DNA of 64,000 nt from Bacteroidota bacterium. Its GTDB lineage: Bacteria > Bacteroidota > Bacteroidia > B-17B0 > Aurantibacillaceae. Every line of letters starts with the position of its first letter. Position 1 is the first letter of the stretch. The stretch lies in contig JABDCR010000004.1 in assembly GCA_013288015.1 (NCBI GenBank), positions 21,087 to 85,086 on the forward strand, in the 5' to 3' direction. Both the position numbers and the translations under genes were made by a program. Shown in pieces: positions 18,694 to 27,929 of the stretch. The notes under the pieces were generated by a model. That model was not told where the DNA came from. It ran no database searches and was given only the letters and a program-made list of their open reading frames with translations.

Positions 18694-19125
18694 ATGAGTA
18701 ATCAGGAAATCATAAAGTTTGGCGGTATCGAAGTGCATTACAACCTTGATGCAAGCGATACGCAGAATGCCTTAACCTTGTTTAAGTGCGTTATACACCC
18801 CGGTTCAAAAATTGCCGCTGCACACTATCACGAGCATTTTGACGAAACGGTTTATAGTCTTAAAGGAACCGCCACTTACATAGTTGATGGAAAAACTATT
18901 GAGTTAAACCCCGGCGATTCTCTTTTTATACCGCGCGGTGTGGTACACGCTTTTGCAAATAAAAGTAATGAGCTTATTGAATTTCTTTGCTATTGCAGCC
19001 CCGGCTTAATGGTACCTGATTACTTTAAAGACATTGCCGAAATAATTAATGCAGGTGGCCCACCCGATATGGCAAAATTAAAAGAGGTTATGTTACATTA
19101 TGGTTTAGTGCCGGTGGTTGGATAA
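18694..19125 (+). CDS. Cupin domain-containing protein
   Basis: HYHEHFDETVYSLKGTATYIVDGKTIELNPGDSLFIPRGVVHAF. Confidence 0.88.
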   Translation: MSNQEIIKFGGIEVHYNLDASDTQNALTLFKCVIHPGSKIAAAHYHEHFDETVYSLKGTATYIVDGKTIELNPGDSLFIPRGVVHAFANKSNELIEFLCYCSPGLMVPDYFKDIAEIINAGGPPDMAKLKEVMLHYGLVPVVG

Positions 19126-19184
19126 ACCAGCGGCGCTTTAAACCATTTTATTTGTTATTTAATTTTTTTTGAATACAAAAAAAG

Positions 19185-19820
19185 ATGAACCCTAAAACAT
19201 TTTCGAACATAGAGAAAATTATCCAACTTGTACAAAAAGTTACACCACCTGTTATTTTGTTGTGCGCACTTGTATTGGGTTACACATCGGTTAACCCTTG
19301 GATAACCATGCCGGCAACACTAATGGCGCCGGTAGTAGGCATTGGCTTATCTAAATACGGGGCCAAAAAAAACAAATCTATGCGTTGGTATATTGCTATT
19401 ATAAATGGTTTACTGGTTTTTTTAATTTGTTGCTTAGCGGACAAAAACTCGCCTGTGTTTATTATTGGCATTACTAATATTTTATTTGTTTCTATTTACT
19501 TTCAAAAAACGGCGGAGAAGGCGGTTAATTTTTTATTTTCTTTTTCTTTACTAATCGGAGGCTCTTTGCTTTCTGAAATGCAAAGCCCACTTATTATTGA
19601 AGGGGCGCTACTGTTGGCACTATATGCGTTTGTGCTAAACCAAACTCTGTTATTTGTTGCTATGCAGAGTAAAGAAATACAACATCAAAAAGAAATAATA
19701 GAAGAAAAACACAAAGAGGTAATGGATAGCATACACTATGCAAAACGTATACAAAGTGCTTTAATTACTTCTGAAAAATCTATTGAGGCTAGTTTAAACA
19801 AACTAATGAAACAGAATTAA
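19185..19820 (+). CDS. Membrane protein ending in a KEVMDSIHYAKRIQSAL signalling-linker motif
   Basis: Several TM segments, then EKHKEVMDSIHYAKRIQSALITSEKSIEASLNKLMKQN*. Confidence 0.65.
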   Translation: MNPKTFSNIEKIIQLVQKVTPPVILLCALVLGYTSVNPWITMPATLMAPVVGIGLSKYGAKKNKSMRWYIAIINGLLVFLICCLADKNSPVFIIGITNILFVSIYFQKTAEKAVNFLFSFSLLIGGSLLSEMQSPLIIEGALLLALYAFVLNQTLLFVAMQSKEIQHQKEIIEEKHKEVMDSIHYAKRIQSALITSEKSIEASLNKLMKQN

Positions 19821-19823
19821 AAC

Positions 19824-19910
19824 TCACCAAATAATCAACTAAATCTAAGCCTTGTTGTTTTTCTGTTTGGGTGGCGTTGCGTTCTAACAAATTTGATACG
19901 GTAATTTTTT
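19824..19910 (-). repeat. Relic of Toprim-gene 3' end (copy 4)
   Basis: Minus strand ITVSNLLERNATQTEKQQGLDLVDYLV versus ISVSNLLQHNATETEKQQGLDLADYLV in 24833-25744 (22/27). Confidence 0.85.
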
Positions 19911-19942
19911 GCCTGACTATTAATGGAAATGAACACCACCAT

Positions 19943-20836
19943 TTACTTAGAGAATAACACGTATCCGTAAGTGTTGTTACCCAGCTTCCGCAATTGCTTC
20001 GGAAACAATAGTGAAGCCAGTTTTAAAGCCGGACTTAAAGGTAGTTTTTTTCCTATACGGTCGGCTTCGTCAAGAATATGAATGTCTTCGTAAATTTTCC
20101 ATCCATGCGAACTAAATAATTGCAACGGCCACTCTACATCAAATTGAATGGGTACCCGTTTCATTTTTTTAAGAAGATCGTTGGCCTGTTTGTGACGACG
20201 CATTTTGCCTTGCTGGTAGTCTTGTATCCAATAGTTGAAATTATTTTGTGCAAAAATATCTTTAGACAAGGTTTCGGCGTCTTCATTGCGCAGATATCCA
20301 ATTACACCTTCGGTGATAACCAAAGCGCTGGTACTTTTTAACGACAGCTGTTCAAATAGTGCTTTTCTTTGTACGGTATCTGAAAGATCGCATCCCAAAC
20401 GTTGCAAATTACACTGCGGTATTTCTGCAGCCAGTTTTTTTTCTTTATAGCTGATTAGTTCCGGATAATCTACTTCAGTCCACTTCAACGAGTTTGGCAG
20501 TTTTAGGCGGTACGGACGTGTATCAAGTCCTGCGCCGAGATTGATTATGTGATTAACGTTTTTTTGAAGTGCTGATTCAATGAGTCTGTCAATCGCCGTT
20601 GTGCGAACTATCATAGCAAACGACATGGCCTGAATATGAGGCATGCTTCGTGCCATTTCGAAACCTTGTTGTCCTGCAAGTTGTGCAGCTAACGGATCAC
20701 GTACAACCGGGTTGGCGAGCTCGGTTTCCATCGCCCTTAAAGCGGCAATCCAATGCGCAGTTTCAGAAATATGGTTAAAGTCTTTTTCCATACTTGTAAA
20801 AATAACTCTCTGCATTTGTTGGGTTTTCACCAACAA
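19943..20836 (-). CDS. Class I SAM-dependent methyltransferase, leucine carboxyl methyltransferase-like family
   Basis: RTTAIDRLIESALQKNVNHIINLGAGLDTRPYRLKLPNSLKWTEVDYPELISYKEKKL. Confidence 0.88.
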   Translation of the reverse strand: MLVKTQQMQRVIFTSMEKDFNHISETAHWIAALRAMETELANPVVRDPLAAQLAGQQGFEMARSMPHIQAMSFAMIVRTTAIDRLIESALQKNVNHIINLGAGLDTRPYRLKLPNSLKWTEVDYPELISYKEKKLAAEIPQCNLQRLGCDLSDTVQRKALFEQLSLKSTSALVITEGVIGYLRNEDAETLSKDIFAQNNFNYWIQDYQQGKMRRHKQANDLLKKMKRVPIQFDVEWPLQLFSSHGWKIYEDIHILDEADRIGKKLPLSPALKLASLLFPKQLRKLGNNTYGYVLFSK

Positions 20837-20874
20837 GCAATTAATTCTTTATAAATATACAAACTTTTGTTTCC

Positions 20875-20945
20875 CACCAAATAATCAGCAAAATCTAAGC
20901 CCTGTTGTTTTTCTGTTTGGGTGGCGTGACGTTCCAGTAAATCCT
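20875..20945 (-). repeat. Relic of Toprim-gene 3' end (copy 5)
   Basis: Minus strand EDLLERHATQTEKQQGLDFADYLVG. Confidence 0.85.
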
Positions 20946-20953
20946 CACGCTTT

Positions 20954-21032
20954 GTCATTTCGAAAAGGAATGAATGAGAAATCTGTTTGTGAATCTACTT
21001 AGAAACGGATTTCTCCCGCTGGTCGAAATGAC
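20954..21032. repeat. Palindromic intergenic element, copy B
   Basis: gtcatttcgaaaaggaatgaatgagaaatctgtttg...agaaacggatttctcccgctggtcgaaatgac. Confidence 0.85.
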
Positions 21033-21050
21033 AAGGAATTGAAAAGTTTA

Positions 21051-21707
21051 TTACATCACCAATAAGTTTTGAGTTACCTCATTACTTAAAATAGTTTGGT
21101 TGCTGTTATTAATTACAACCGTCATTGATTTATCGAAAGCCTGAATTTCTTTTACCTCAATGCTGTTGTTAATGGTTAAGCCTGTTTTATTAAGGAACTG
21201 CAAAAACGCTGTTGAGTGATTGCAAACCCCAACCAGCTTATATTTTTTATTTACCTGCGCATCGGCTAAAGTCATGGCTTTTAAGGCGGGCATTTTACCA
21301 TTTTTATCGGGTATAGGGTCGCCATGCGGGTCAAACTGAGGCGAGCCTAAAAATTTATCCAGCTGCTCCATTAGCTTTTCGCTTTGTATGTGTTCAAGTT
21401 GCTCGGCAACCTCGTGTACTTCGTCCCAACTAAAATTAAGTTTTTCGTATAAAAAGGTTTCCCACAAACGGTGCTTGCGTATAATTTTTAGTGCACTTTT
21501 TTTACCCGATGCCGTAACGGTTATTTTACCATACTTTTCGTAATCAATTAGTTTTTTTTCTTTCAGCCTTTTAAGCATATCGTTTGCAGTAGCTGTTTTA
21601 ACGCCCAAATTGGTAGCCAACTCGCTTGTGCCTGCTTCTTCATTAGGGTCATCCTGCGTTAAGCGGTATAGGGCTTTTAAATAGTTTTCTTCTGTAAACG
21701 ATAACAT
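21051..21707 (-). CDS. DtxR/MntR-family metal-dependent transcriptional regulator
   Basis: SFTEENYLKALYRL...TSELATNLGVKTATANDMLKRLKEKKLIDYEKYGKITVTASGKKSALKIIRKHRLWETFL. Confidence 0.9.
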   Translation of the reverse strand: MLSFTEENYLKALYRLTQDDPNEEAGTSELATNLGVKTATANDMLKRLKEKKLIDYEKYGKITVTASGKKSALKIIRKHRLWETFLYEKLNFSWDEVHEVAEQLEHIQSEKLMEQLDKFLGSPQFDPHGDPIPDKNGKMPALKAMTLADAQVNKKYKLVGVCNHSTAFLQFLNKTGLTINNSIEVKEIQAFDKSMTVVINNSNQTILSNEVTQNLLVM

Positions 21708-21774
21708 GGCACTAATTTAATAATTAAATATTTAAGCGGTGCTGCTATGGGATGCTGTGCGAATTTATCGGCAC

Positions 21775-23901
21775 TTACTTCTTCAAAACCTTAATGCACA
21801 AATCATCAAAGTAGCAGGTTTTATTGCCAAAATAATACAAGCACATAACTGCATTACCTGTAAAATTTTTTGTTAAACGTACTTTCAATTGTATTTTTTT
21901 CCAACCCTTACCCAAATCTGCAACAACATCCTGACTTACTCTTTCAAAGCTTTTATCATTTTGCAGCGATAAAATAATGCCCCCTACTTCATCTTCGGCA
22001 AGTCTGTTTACGCTTATCTCAACTTCATCGCCCGGTTTAACTTCAAAATTTACCCCTCCTATATAAGCATGTTTATTATTTGCTTTTAAGGAAGTAGTTG
22101 CCGAAGTAAATTGCTCTTTACAACTTACAGTTAACCCATCGCAAGTGTTTAAACCATCAGCCGATACAAAACCTGATTTGTTTGGAGCAATTTTTTCGAA
22201 ATCAAAATTTATGGTTACCGTGTTGCTATAATGTGGTTTTGCCAAAGCGGTATCAATGTGTATTACATAAAATTCGTCTCCCGTTTCGGGAAAAGTGCGG
22301 GCAAGCTCTATGCTTTTTACGGCATATTTATAATCTACTGTAATGCTATCAAGTACGCTTTGTTTAAAGGCTTCATCTTTTCGCAAAAAGTTAACCAGCA
22401 CTTCTGGGTACTTTTCAAAAATATCTGCATGCGGTGTTTCTCTGTAAAAGCAAAATATTTTATTCGGTATTTTTTCGTACATAAAAGTAGTAGGGTATCT
22501 TTTGCGCACATACTGGCGGCCTTGTTCAAAACTATCGCCCCCATAAGCTATACCAAAATTAAGTGCCGATTCAACAAAGCAACTCTCTTCGTAACCTGTG
22601 GTCATTATTTTAGGCATATTGCCAAATTGCTTGGCCGCTCCTATACTCGATATGTATTGCGGATTTCCTTTGGCATAACTGGTACCATAAAATTGCAATT
22701 TATAAAGTAACAAGCCTGTACTTACTGTTAGCATTAGTACTGCAATAAGCTTGTTTAATTTAATTTGCGAAAAAGCAACCAAGCCTGCTAAAACTGCCGG
22801 AATAGTTACTGCCCTTGCCGGAATTAAATAATGAAAACTATAATGCTTGGCAGCCAGCATAATTTGTAAAACTATAACCAGCCAAAAAGCCAATGCCAGT
22901 TTATAAAAACTACTTTTCCATTTTTTGGTAAACAAACCAACTATTACCATAATAGAAAGCAGTATAAACCCGGTGGTAAAAAAATACTCGTCGGCAAAAA
23001 GTGTTTTTAGGTTTTTTATATATTCTACCTTATCAATAATTTGTTCTTTGCCGCTGCCATATTGCCCCGAGTGCGTTGCCATGCCAAAAAACCATTTATA
23101 CATGCCTTTAAAACTATTCCAAACCGGATATAGAATTAACAAAGCAAAAACCGCTAAACCAATTATGTATATGATAAATTTTTTAGGCTTTTCAATAAAA
23201 AACAAAGGCACCAGTATAAAAGGCACACAGGTTATTTTAGCTACAAACAAAGCGGCTGTTACAAAAGCCATAAACAAAATTGACTTAGTGCTAATAGTAT
23301 AGCCATCTATCTTACTTTTTTTATAGCTCAGCACCCATAAAAAAGCACAGTAATAGGGTAGTGTTAGTAGCATAATATATTCGGGACACACCCTGATAAA
23401 AAAATGAAAATTTAAGTAAGCGCTTATAGCTATAAGCTGAAAAAAGAAAGCCGTAATATAATTGCCCGTGTTTTTGGCAATAAGTTTGCCTGCGGCATAT
23501 ACAGTAAGCATTATTAAAGCAATACAAACAATGGCATCGGCACGTAAATAAAACTCGGGGCGGTTAATTACATCCTCAACTACATTGCCTTTACCCAAAA
23601 AAAGATGCGTAAAAAAAATAATAATGCCTGCCAACCAATGAGCCGTTGTGCCGGGGTTGTCGTAATGACCTAAATCTATATGTCCGTTGGCAATGTTGGT
23701 TCCGTTTATTAAATAGATGTAAGTAGAATCGGTATAGGTTGTAAAAAAGTTTACCCCCTGGTAGTAGTAAAGCCAAGCAAACACACCATAAACTACCGGC
23801 AGCAAAAAAAGCAGGAAACTATTTTTTTTAGTGTACGATATTGCCGCACCCCCTGTAAAAACTGATTTTAGAGCCAATGATAGGTTGTTTTCGCTTTCCA
23901 T
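21775..23901 (-). CDS. Glycosyltransferase family 39-like polytopic membrane protein
   Basis: 708 aa with about 10 hydrophobic segments, GHYDNPGTTAHWLAG loop and extracytoplasmic C-terminal domain. Confidence 0.6.
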   Translation of the reverse strand: MESENNLSLALKSVFTGGAAISYTKKNSFLLFLLPVVYGVFAWLYYYQGVNFFTTYTDSTYIYLINGTNIANGHIDLGHYDNPGTTAHWLAGIIIFFTHLFLGKGNVVEDVINRPEFYLRADAIVCIALIMLTVYAAGKLIAKNTGNYITAFFFQLIAISAYLNFHFFIRVCPEYIMLLTLPYYCAFLWVLSYKKSKIDGYTISTKSILFMAFVTAALFVAKITCVPFILVPLFFIEKPKKFIIYIIGLAVFALLILYPVWNSFKGMYKWFFGMATHSGQYGSGKEQIIDKVEYIKNLKTLFADEYFFTTGFILLSIMVIVGLFTKKWKSSFYKLALAFWLVIVLQIMLAAKHYSFHYLIPARAVTIPAVLAGLVAFSQIKLNKLIAVLMLTVSTGLLLYKLQFYGTSYAKGNPQYISSIGAAKQFGNMPKIMTTGYEESCFVESALNFGIAYGGDSFEQGRQYVRKRYPTTFMYEKIPNKIFCFYRETPHADIFEKYPEVLVNFLRKDEAFKQSVLDSITVDYKYAVKSIELARTFPETGDEFYVIHIDTALAKPHYSNTVTINFDFEKIAPNKSGFVSADGLNTCDGLTVSCKEQFTSATTSLKANNKHAYIGGVNFEVKPGDEVEISVNRLAEDEVGGIILSLQNDKSFERVSQDVVADLGKGWKKIQLKVRLTKNFTGNAVMCLYYFGNKTCYFDDLCIKVLKK

Positions 23902-23974
23902 TTTTATAATAGCCGTTAAAGATACTTTTTTTTGCTATTCTACCACAACACGATTGAAGAGTAGCTGGTACAAG

Positions 23975-24204
23975 GTACAATTTTGTATACTATACTAAAC
24001 CTTGTACCACTTTATATAAATGACAAAACGTAATAAAATAGTGTTGAGGTTTGTTGTTGTCGCAAGGTTTCAAATCCAGCGGAGCGGGGGTACAATTTTG
24101 TATACTAAACTAAACCTTGTACCACTTTATATAAATGACAAAGCGTAATAAAATAATGTTGAGGTTTGTTGTTACCGCAGGATTTCAAATCCAGCGGAGC
24201 GGGG
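23975..24204. repeat. Two tandem copies of a 115-bp repeat (23975-24089, 24090-24204)
   Basis: Both read gtacaattttgtatact..aaccttgtaccactttatataaatgacaaa.cgtaataaaata.tgttgaggtttgttgtt...tttcaaatccagcggagcgggg. Confidence 0.9.
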
Positions 24205-24230
24205 AACAACAAAGGTAGAGTGGTTATAAT

Positions 24231-24794
24231 TTACTTCTCAAAATCCACACGCCAACCTTTTACACTCTTTTTATAATATCCATGTTGAAAAAGCTTATGG
24301 TCATATCCAAACAATTCATAATAAAATGTTCCATCAATATTATTAAACATTTTTGTATAATCTAATATTTCCTCCATTGAACATATCCCATTCTTGTCCC
24401 ACCTGAAAGCTTTTATTAAGACAGGTCTACCGTTTTGGTATAATTCTTCATAAGATGGGTTTCCATTCTTATATAAAAGTTTTAGAATTCCGTTAATTGG
24501 AGTTGGGTTACCTCTTTGAGATGTAATGCCACTATATTTAATAATATATTTTTTTGGTCTGGGATGTTTCGAGAAAGGATAAACACATTCACCAACATTG
24601 TCATACAATTCATATCCTATATAGAAGGCATTTTTCTTGTCTACTTTATTTGCGTATTCGTTAAGATAGACTTGCCAAAAACCAATTTTCTTATGCTTGT
24701 CATTATATTTATTAATTGTGTCAGAAAGATTCTGCGAAAAAAGATTGCTAATTGTAAGAAAAAGGGTGAGTATAAAAAATTGTCTGATTTTCAT
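24231..24794 (-). CDS. Hypothetical secreted protein
   Basis: Signal peptide ILTLFLTISNLFSQ; GFWQVYLNE...NGILKLLYKNGNPSYEELYQNGRPV (MORN/toxin-antitoxin-2-like text). Confidence 0.6.
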   Translation of the reverse strand: MKIRQFFILTLFLTISNLFSQNLSDTINKYNDKHKKIGFWQVYLNEYANKVDKKNAFYIGYELYDNVGECVYPFSKHPRPKKYIIKYSGITSQRGNPTPINGILKLLYKNGNPSYEELYQNGRPVLIKAFRWDKNGICSMEEILDYTKMFNNIDGTFYYELFGYDHKLFQHGYYKKSVKGWRVDFEK

Positions 24795-24832
24795 AAATTA
24801 TTATCGCTAACCCATTTATATGTTTGATAAAA

Positions 24833-25744
24833 TTACATAAAAGCCACCAAATAATCAGCTAAATCTAAGCCTTGTTGTTTTTCGGTTTCGGTGGCGTTGT
24901 GTTGTAATAAGTTTGATACGCTAATTTCGCAAATAGCTGATAGCTCTTTTGCTTTGGCGTTCCATTTTTCAAAGGCGTTTAAATCGGGGTAGAGGGTAAC
25001 CGTTTTACCTTTTAGCACGCTGCATTTTTTCAGCGTTAAATTGCTGAGGCTGCCAACGGCCAGCCAAATAAAATCAGGTAAATAAACACTGGCTATTAAG
25101 GCTGTTTTTTCGCTTTCTACCAGGGCAACTTGTTGGTTGTTGTGGGCTAACAAATGCTCGCCAAACAAACATTGCCGTAAATTAAAATGTGTCTGTCCAA
25201 TTGTTTTGTGCGCCCAGTGTATGTGGTTGTAGGGTTGCTTAACCCGCTTGCCTGTTATGGGGTTGTACAGCATGAGTTTGCCTGTATGTATTTTACCCAA
25301 GGCATCTACCTGCCAAAAAACAGTGGTACCCTGCCAGTATTTAGCTGTGCCAATGTAATATTTGTGTACTAATTTTTGTACCACATCAGCATTAAACAAG
25401 CTGCTTAAAAATTGCACAAAATGGTTGTTGCTGTATTGCTTTAGGCTGGCTGCAAAAACACTCTCAGGAATATACGATATGGCTTGTTGTGTAAGTGAAG
25501 TAGGAGGGGTGCAATAAATGGGTTTGGTATATGCTAAATTATTATCAATAAAATATTGTTTGGGTGTGTAGTGGTAGCCGCATTTGCTAAGGCGGTTACA
25601 TATGCCTACGGTGTGGTGTAAGGGCTGATTGGTTTCTGTATCAATGTAAAGAGTAAAGGTTTTATCCCTCTTTTTACATGCCGGACAAACAAACCGTGTG
25701 CTCATGCCCTTATAAGGTTGTAATATATATGGGTAGGTTTTCAT
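24833..25744 (-). CDS. Zinc-ribbon/Toprim-like mobile-element protein (DUF6371-like, primase-related)
   Basis: FVCPACKKRDKTFTLYID...GICNRLSKCGYHYTP zinc ribbon; VALVESEKTALIAS ... KGKTVTLYPDLNAFEKW Toprim-like motifs. Confidence 0.75.
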   Translation of the reverse strand: MKTYPYILQPYKGMSTRFVCPACKKRDKTFTLYIDTETNQPLHHTVGICNRLSKCGYHYTPKQYFIDNNLAYTKPIYCTPPTSLTQQAISYIPESVFAASLKQYSNNHFVQFLSSLFNADVVQKLVHKYYIGTAKYWQGTTVFWQVDALGKIHTGKLMLYNPITGKRVKQPYNHIHWAHKTIGQTHFNLRQCLFGEHLLAHNNQQVALVESEKTALIASVYLPDFIWLAVGSLSNLTLKKCSVLKGKTVTLYPDLNAFEKWNAKAKELSAICEISVSNLLQHNATETEKQQGLDLADYLVAFM

Positions 25745-25775
25745 TTAATACATTTTGTCACTTCGCTTGTGTGTT

Positions 25776-25901
25776 GTCATTTCGACCAGCGGGAGAAATC
25801 CGTTTCAAACAGATTTCTCAGGCTCGCCCTACAAGCTGGCTCTTCACTAAAAATATCCACAGGATATTTTCTTTACGTTCAGCCCTCTCCTTCGAAATGA
25901 C
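25776..25901. repeat. Palindromic intergenic element, copy C
   Basis: gtcatttcgaccagcgggagaaatccgtttcaaacagatttctcaggc...ccttcgaaatgac. Confidence 0.8.
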
Positions 25902-26062
25902 AAGCGCTGTTTTCATTTATAAAAAGTGGTGTAACAAAAAATATACATAGGGCTTTTGTTGTTATTACACCACTATTTAAATTATTATTATTATTTATTT
26001 GTACTAATATATTACTGGGTAAAGTGGTGTAATAATAACAAAGGGCATAGCAAATTAACTTG

Positions 26063-27187
26063 TTACACCACATTTGATTCATTATTAATTCTCCAACGTT
26101 TATCTACATCCTGTATAATCATTTTATAATCTTTCATGTCAGTAAATAAATTTTTTGAGGTGGACTTACTTTTTTGGGTTTGGTCCATTATTTTGAAAAT
26201 CGCATCGTGATACGTTAACGATGTTTGTCCGCCAAAAACTTGCTGGCAAATAATTTTGATAGAGTTTAAGCGGGTTTCGTTTTTATCCTCGCTTACACTG
26301 CGTATGCCGCAACCCACATGGTAGCCTTTATCTTTATCGTACATAAATTGTATGGCCGGTATATTGGCTTTGCCTGCCATGCGCAATAGCTTGGGCTCTA
26401 TAAACGAAATGTTGCCTTCGGTTTTAACCATCAGTAAACTTTCGCATTTACGCTGACACTGACTGCCTAAATGCCCTCGCTCTTTATCAGTACCCGGGTT
26501 GGTGTGCACTATTACTATAATGGGCATGTGATATTTTACGGCCAGCTCTTCAAAAAATTTTACAATAACCATGCTTTGTTCGGCATCGTTTACATCTTTT
26601 ATAAAATCGGCAATGCCATCAATTACCAGTAGGTGTATGCCGCCAAATTGTTGCAGGGCGCCTTCGCAAATGTCGCTGGTCATTTGCGCATATGTGGCAA
26701 TTTCAAGCTGACGTATGTTGTAGGATAATAAATAATCGCAGCCACTCATATTGGCACGCCGCAAAACCGACATAATATTTTTTAAGTGCTTGTGCTTTGC
26801 CTGTTCGGTATCCATGTGTATAACGGCTTTTTTATGTATGTTGGGTTGCACGTTTACAAACTCAAGTCCGTCAATTAAACCATCGGGGCTAATGGCACCT
26901 GCCATAAGGATACTTGTAAAAGCACTCTTACCGCTTTTGCTGGCGCCGCTAATGGTGGTTAGGTTGCCCTCGGTACTAATAATTTCATCGTTAATGGTTA
27001 TAACGGGCACAGGCTCGGCAATTTGCGAGTGCTCGCTTATGCGGTGCACTTCGTACACATCAAGCATGTTGGGGTTACGTAATTTATAAAGATGGCGCAT
27101 GGCATCTTCTTGTATATCCTTCAGCGTAATTTTTGGGTTTAGTGGTGGTACGTCTTTCATGGTTTTATAATTTTTACGAAAGTACAA
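26063..27187 (-). CDS. RepA-like AAA ATPase/helicase of mobile elements
   Basis: Walker A TTISGASKSGKSAFTSIL, Walker B IHLLVIDGIADF, VIVHTNPGTDKERGHLGSQ. Confidence 0.82.
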   Translation of the reverse strand: MYFRKNYKTMKDVPPLNPKITLKDIQEDAMRHLYKLRNPNMLDVYEVHRISEHSQIAEPVPVITINDEIISTEGNLTTISGASKSGKSAFTSILMAGAISPDGLIDGLEFVNVQPNIHKKAVIHMDTEQAKHKHLKNIMSVLRRANMSGCDYLLSYNIRQLEIATYAQMTSDICEGALQQFGGIHLLVIDGIADFIKDVNDAEQSMVIVKFFEELAVKYHMPIIVIVHTNPGTDKERGHLGSQCQRKCESLLMVKTEGNISFIEPKLLRMAGKANIPAIQFMYDKDKGYHVGCGIRSVSEDKNETRLNSIKIICQQVFGGQTSLTYHDAIFKIMDQTQKSKSTSKNLFTDMKDYKMIIQDVDKRWRINNESNVV

Positions 27188-27359
27188 AAGGTGTGGAATA
27201 ATACATTCTTTAAAACTGCCGTAAAGCCCTGTATGGCTGTACTGACGCTGTAATAAGTGTGTAATAATATATGAGAATCAGCTTATTGAAAATAAAAACA
27301 AGCCTGTGAATAGAAATATTTTGTTGGTAAGTTTTTGTTTTGTCTTTAGCCGGTGCGTT

Positions 27360-27446
27360 GTCATTTCGACCGCAGGGAGAAATCTGTATTTGGTATTAGA
27401 TTGTTTGCAAATAAAGATTTCTCGGTCGTTCCTTCTTCGAAATGAT
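27360..27446. repeat. Palindromic intergenic element, copy D
   Basis: gtcatttcgaccgcagggagaaatctg...aaagatttctcggtcgttccttcttcgaaatga. Confidence 0.8.
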
Positions 27447-27503
27447 TTTATTTTTGGTATTTTTAATTTATCTTTGATAACCCAAAATAATGGGCAATCA
27501 ATT

Positions 27504-27908
27504 ATGACAACAGGGAAAGAATTAGCAAATAGGCTTCTTGAAGACATTAATAAATCTGTAGCAATAAGACAAAAAGTTCAAGACCCATTTACTCAAGTAA
27601 GAAACATAGGCATAAGTGGACAAGCGGACTTAAGTGGCTTTATGTCCTCCTTAAATGTTTTAAGTTTTGATGGACACTTAGACATTCTTTCTCAATTCAT
27701 TAATTTTCATAAACGATTGGTTAATCACGATAAAGGGACTAAAGTTGATATTGCTGTTTGGCAAAAAGATGTTCAAAATAATCTTGATGAGATTGCACAT
27801 ACTTTCCAAGAAATTATCTCAAGTGACACGGAAGACGTTTTCACAGAAACTAAATTTTCTGAATTCTTAATTGAACAGTTGGGTTATCTACATGACGACG
27901 CTAATTAA
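27504..27908 (+). CDS. Hypothetical protein (134 aa; true start probably MTTGKELANRLLEDIN)
   Basis: Track ORF begins at 27306, but its first 66 codons translate the palindromic repeat; in-frame ATG at 27504. Confidence 0.55.
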   Translation: MTTGKELANRLLEDINKSVAIRQKVQDPFTQVRNIGISGQADLSGFMSSLNVLSFDGHLDILSQFINFHKRLVNHDKGTKVDIAVWQKDVQNNLDEIAHTFQEIISSDTEDVFTETKFSEFLIEQLGYLHDDAN

Positions 27909-27928
27909 ATAATCAGCTAAATCTAATG
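27905..27928 (-). repeat. Relic of Toprim-gene 3' end (copy 6)
   Basis: Minus strand PLDLADYLI. Confidence 0.5.
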
Positions 27929-27929
27929 G

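Noticed and set aside
23975-24204. CRISPR-like repeat array
   Set aside because: Only two long (115 bp) directly adjacent units with no spacers, and no cas genes.
25187-27089. Plus-strand ORFs 25187-25372, 25678-25950, 26751-27089
   Set aside because: Antisense to the Toprim and ATPase genes or translating the palindromic repeat.
27306-27503. N-terminal 66 codons of track ORF 27306-27908
   Set aside because: They translate the palindromic repeat copy D; the internal ATG at 27504 is a more credible start.
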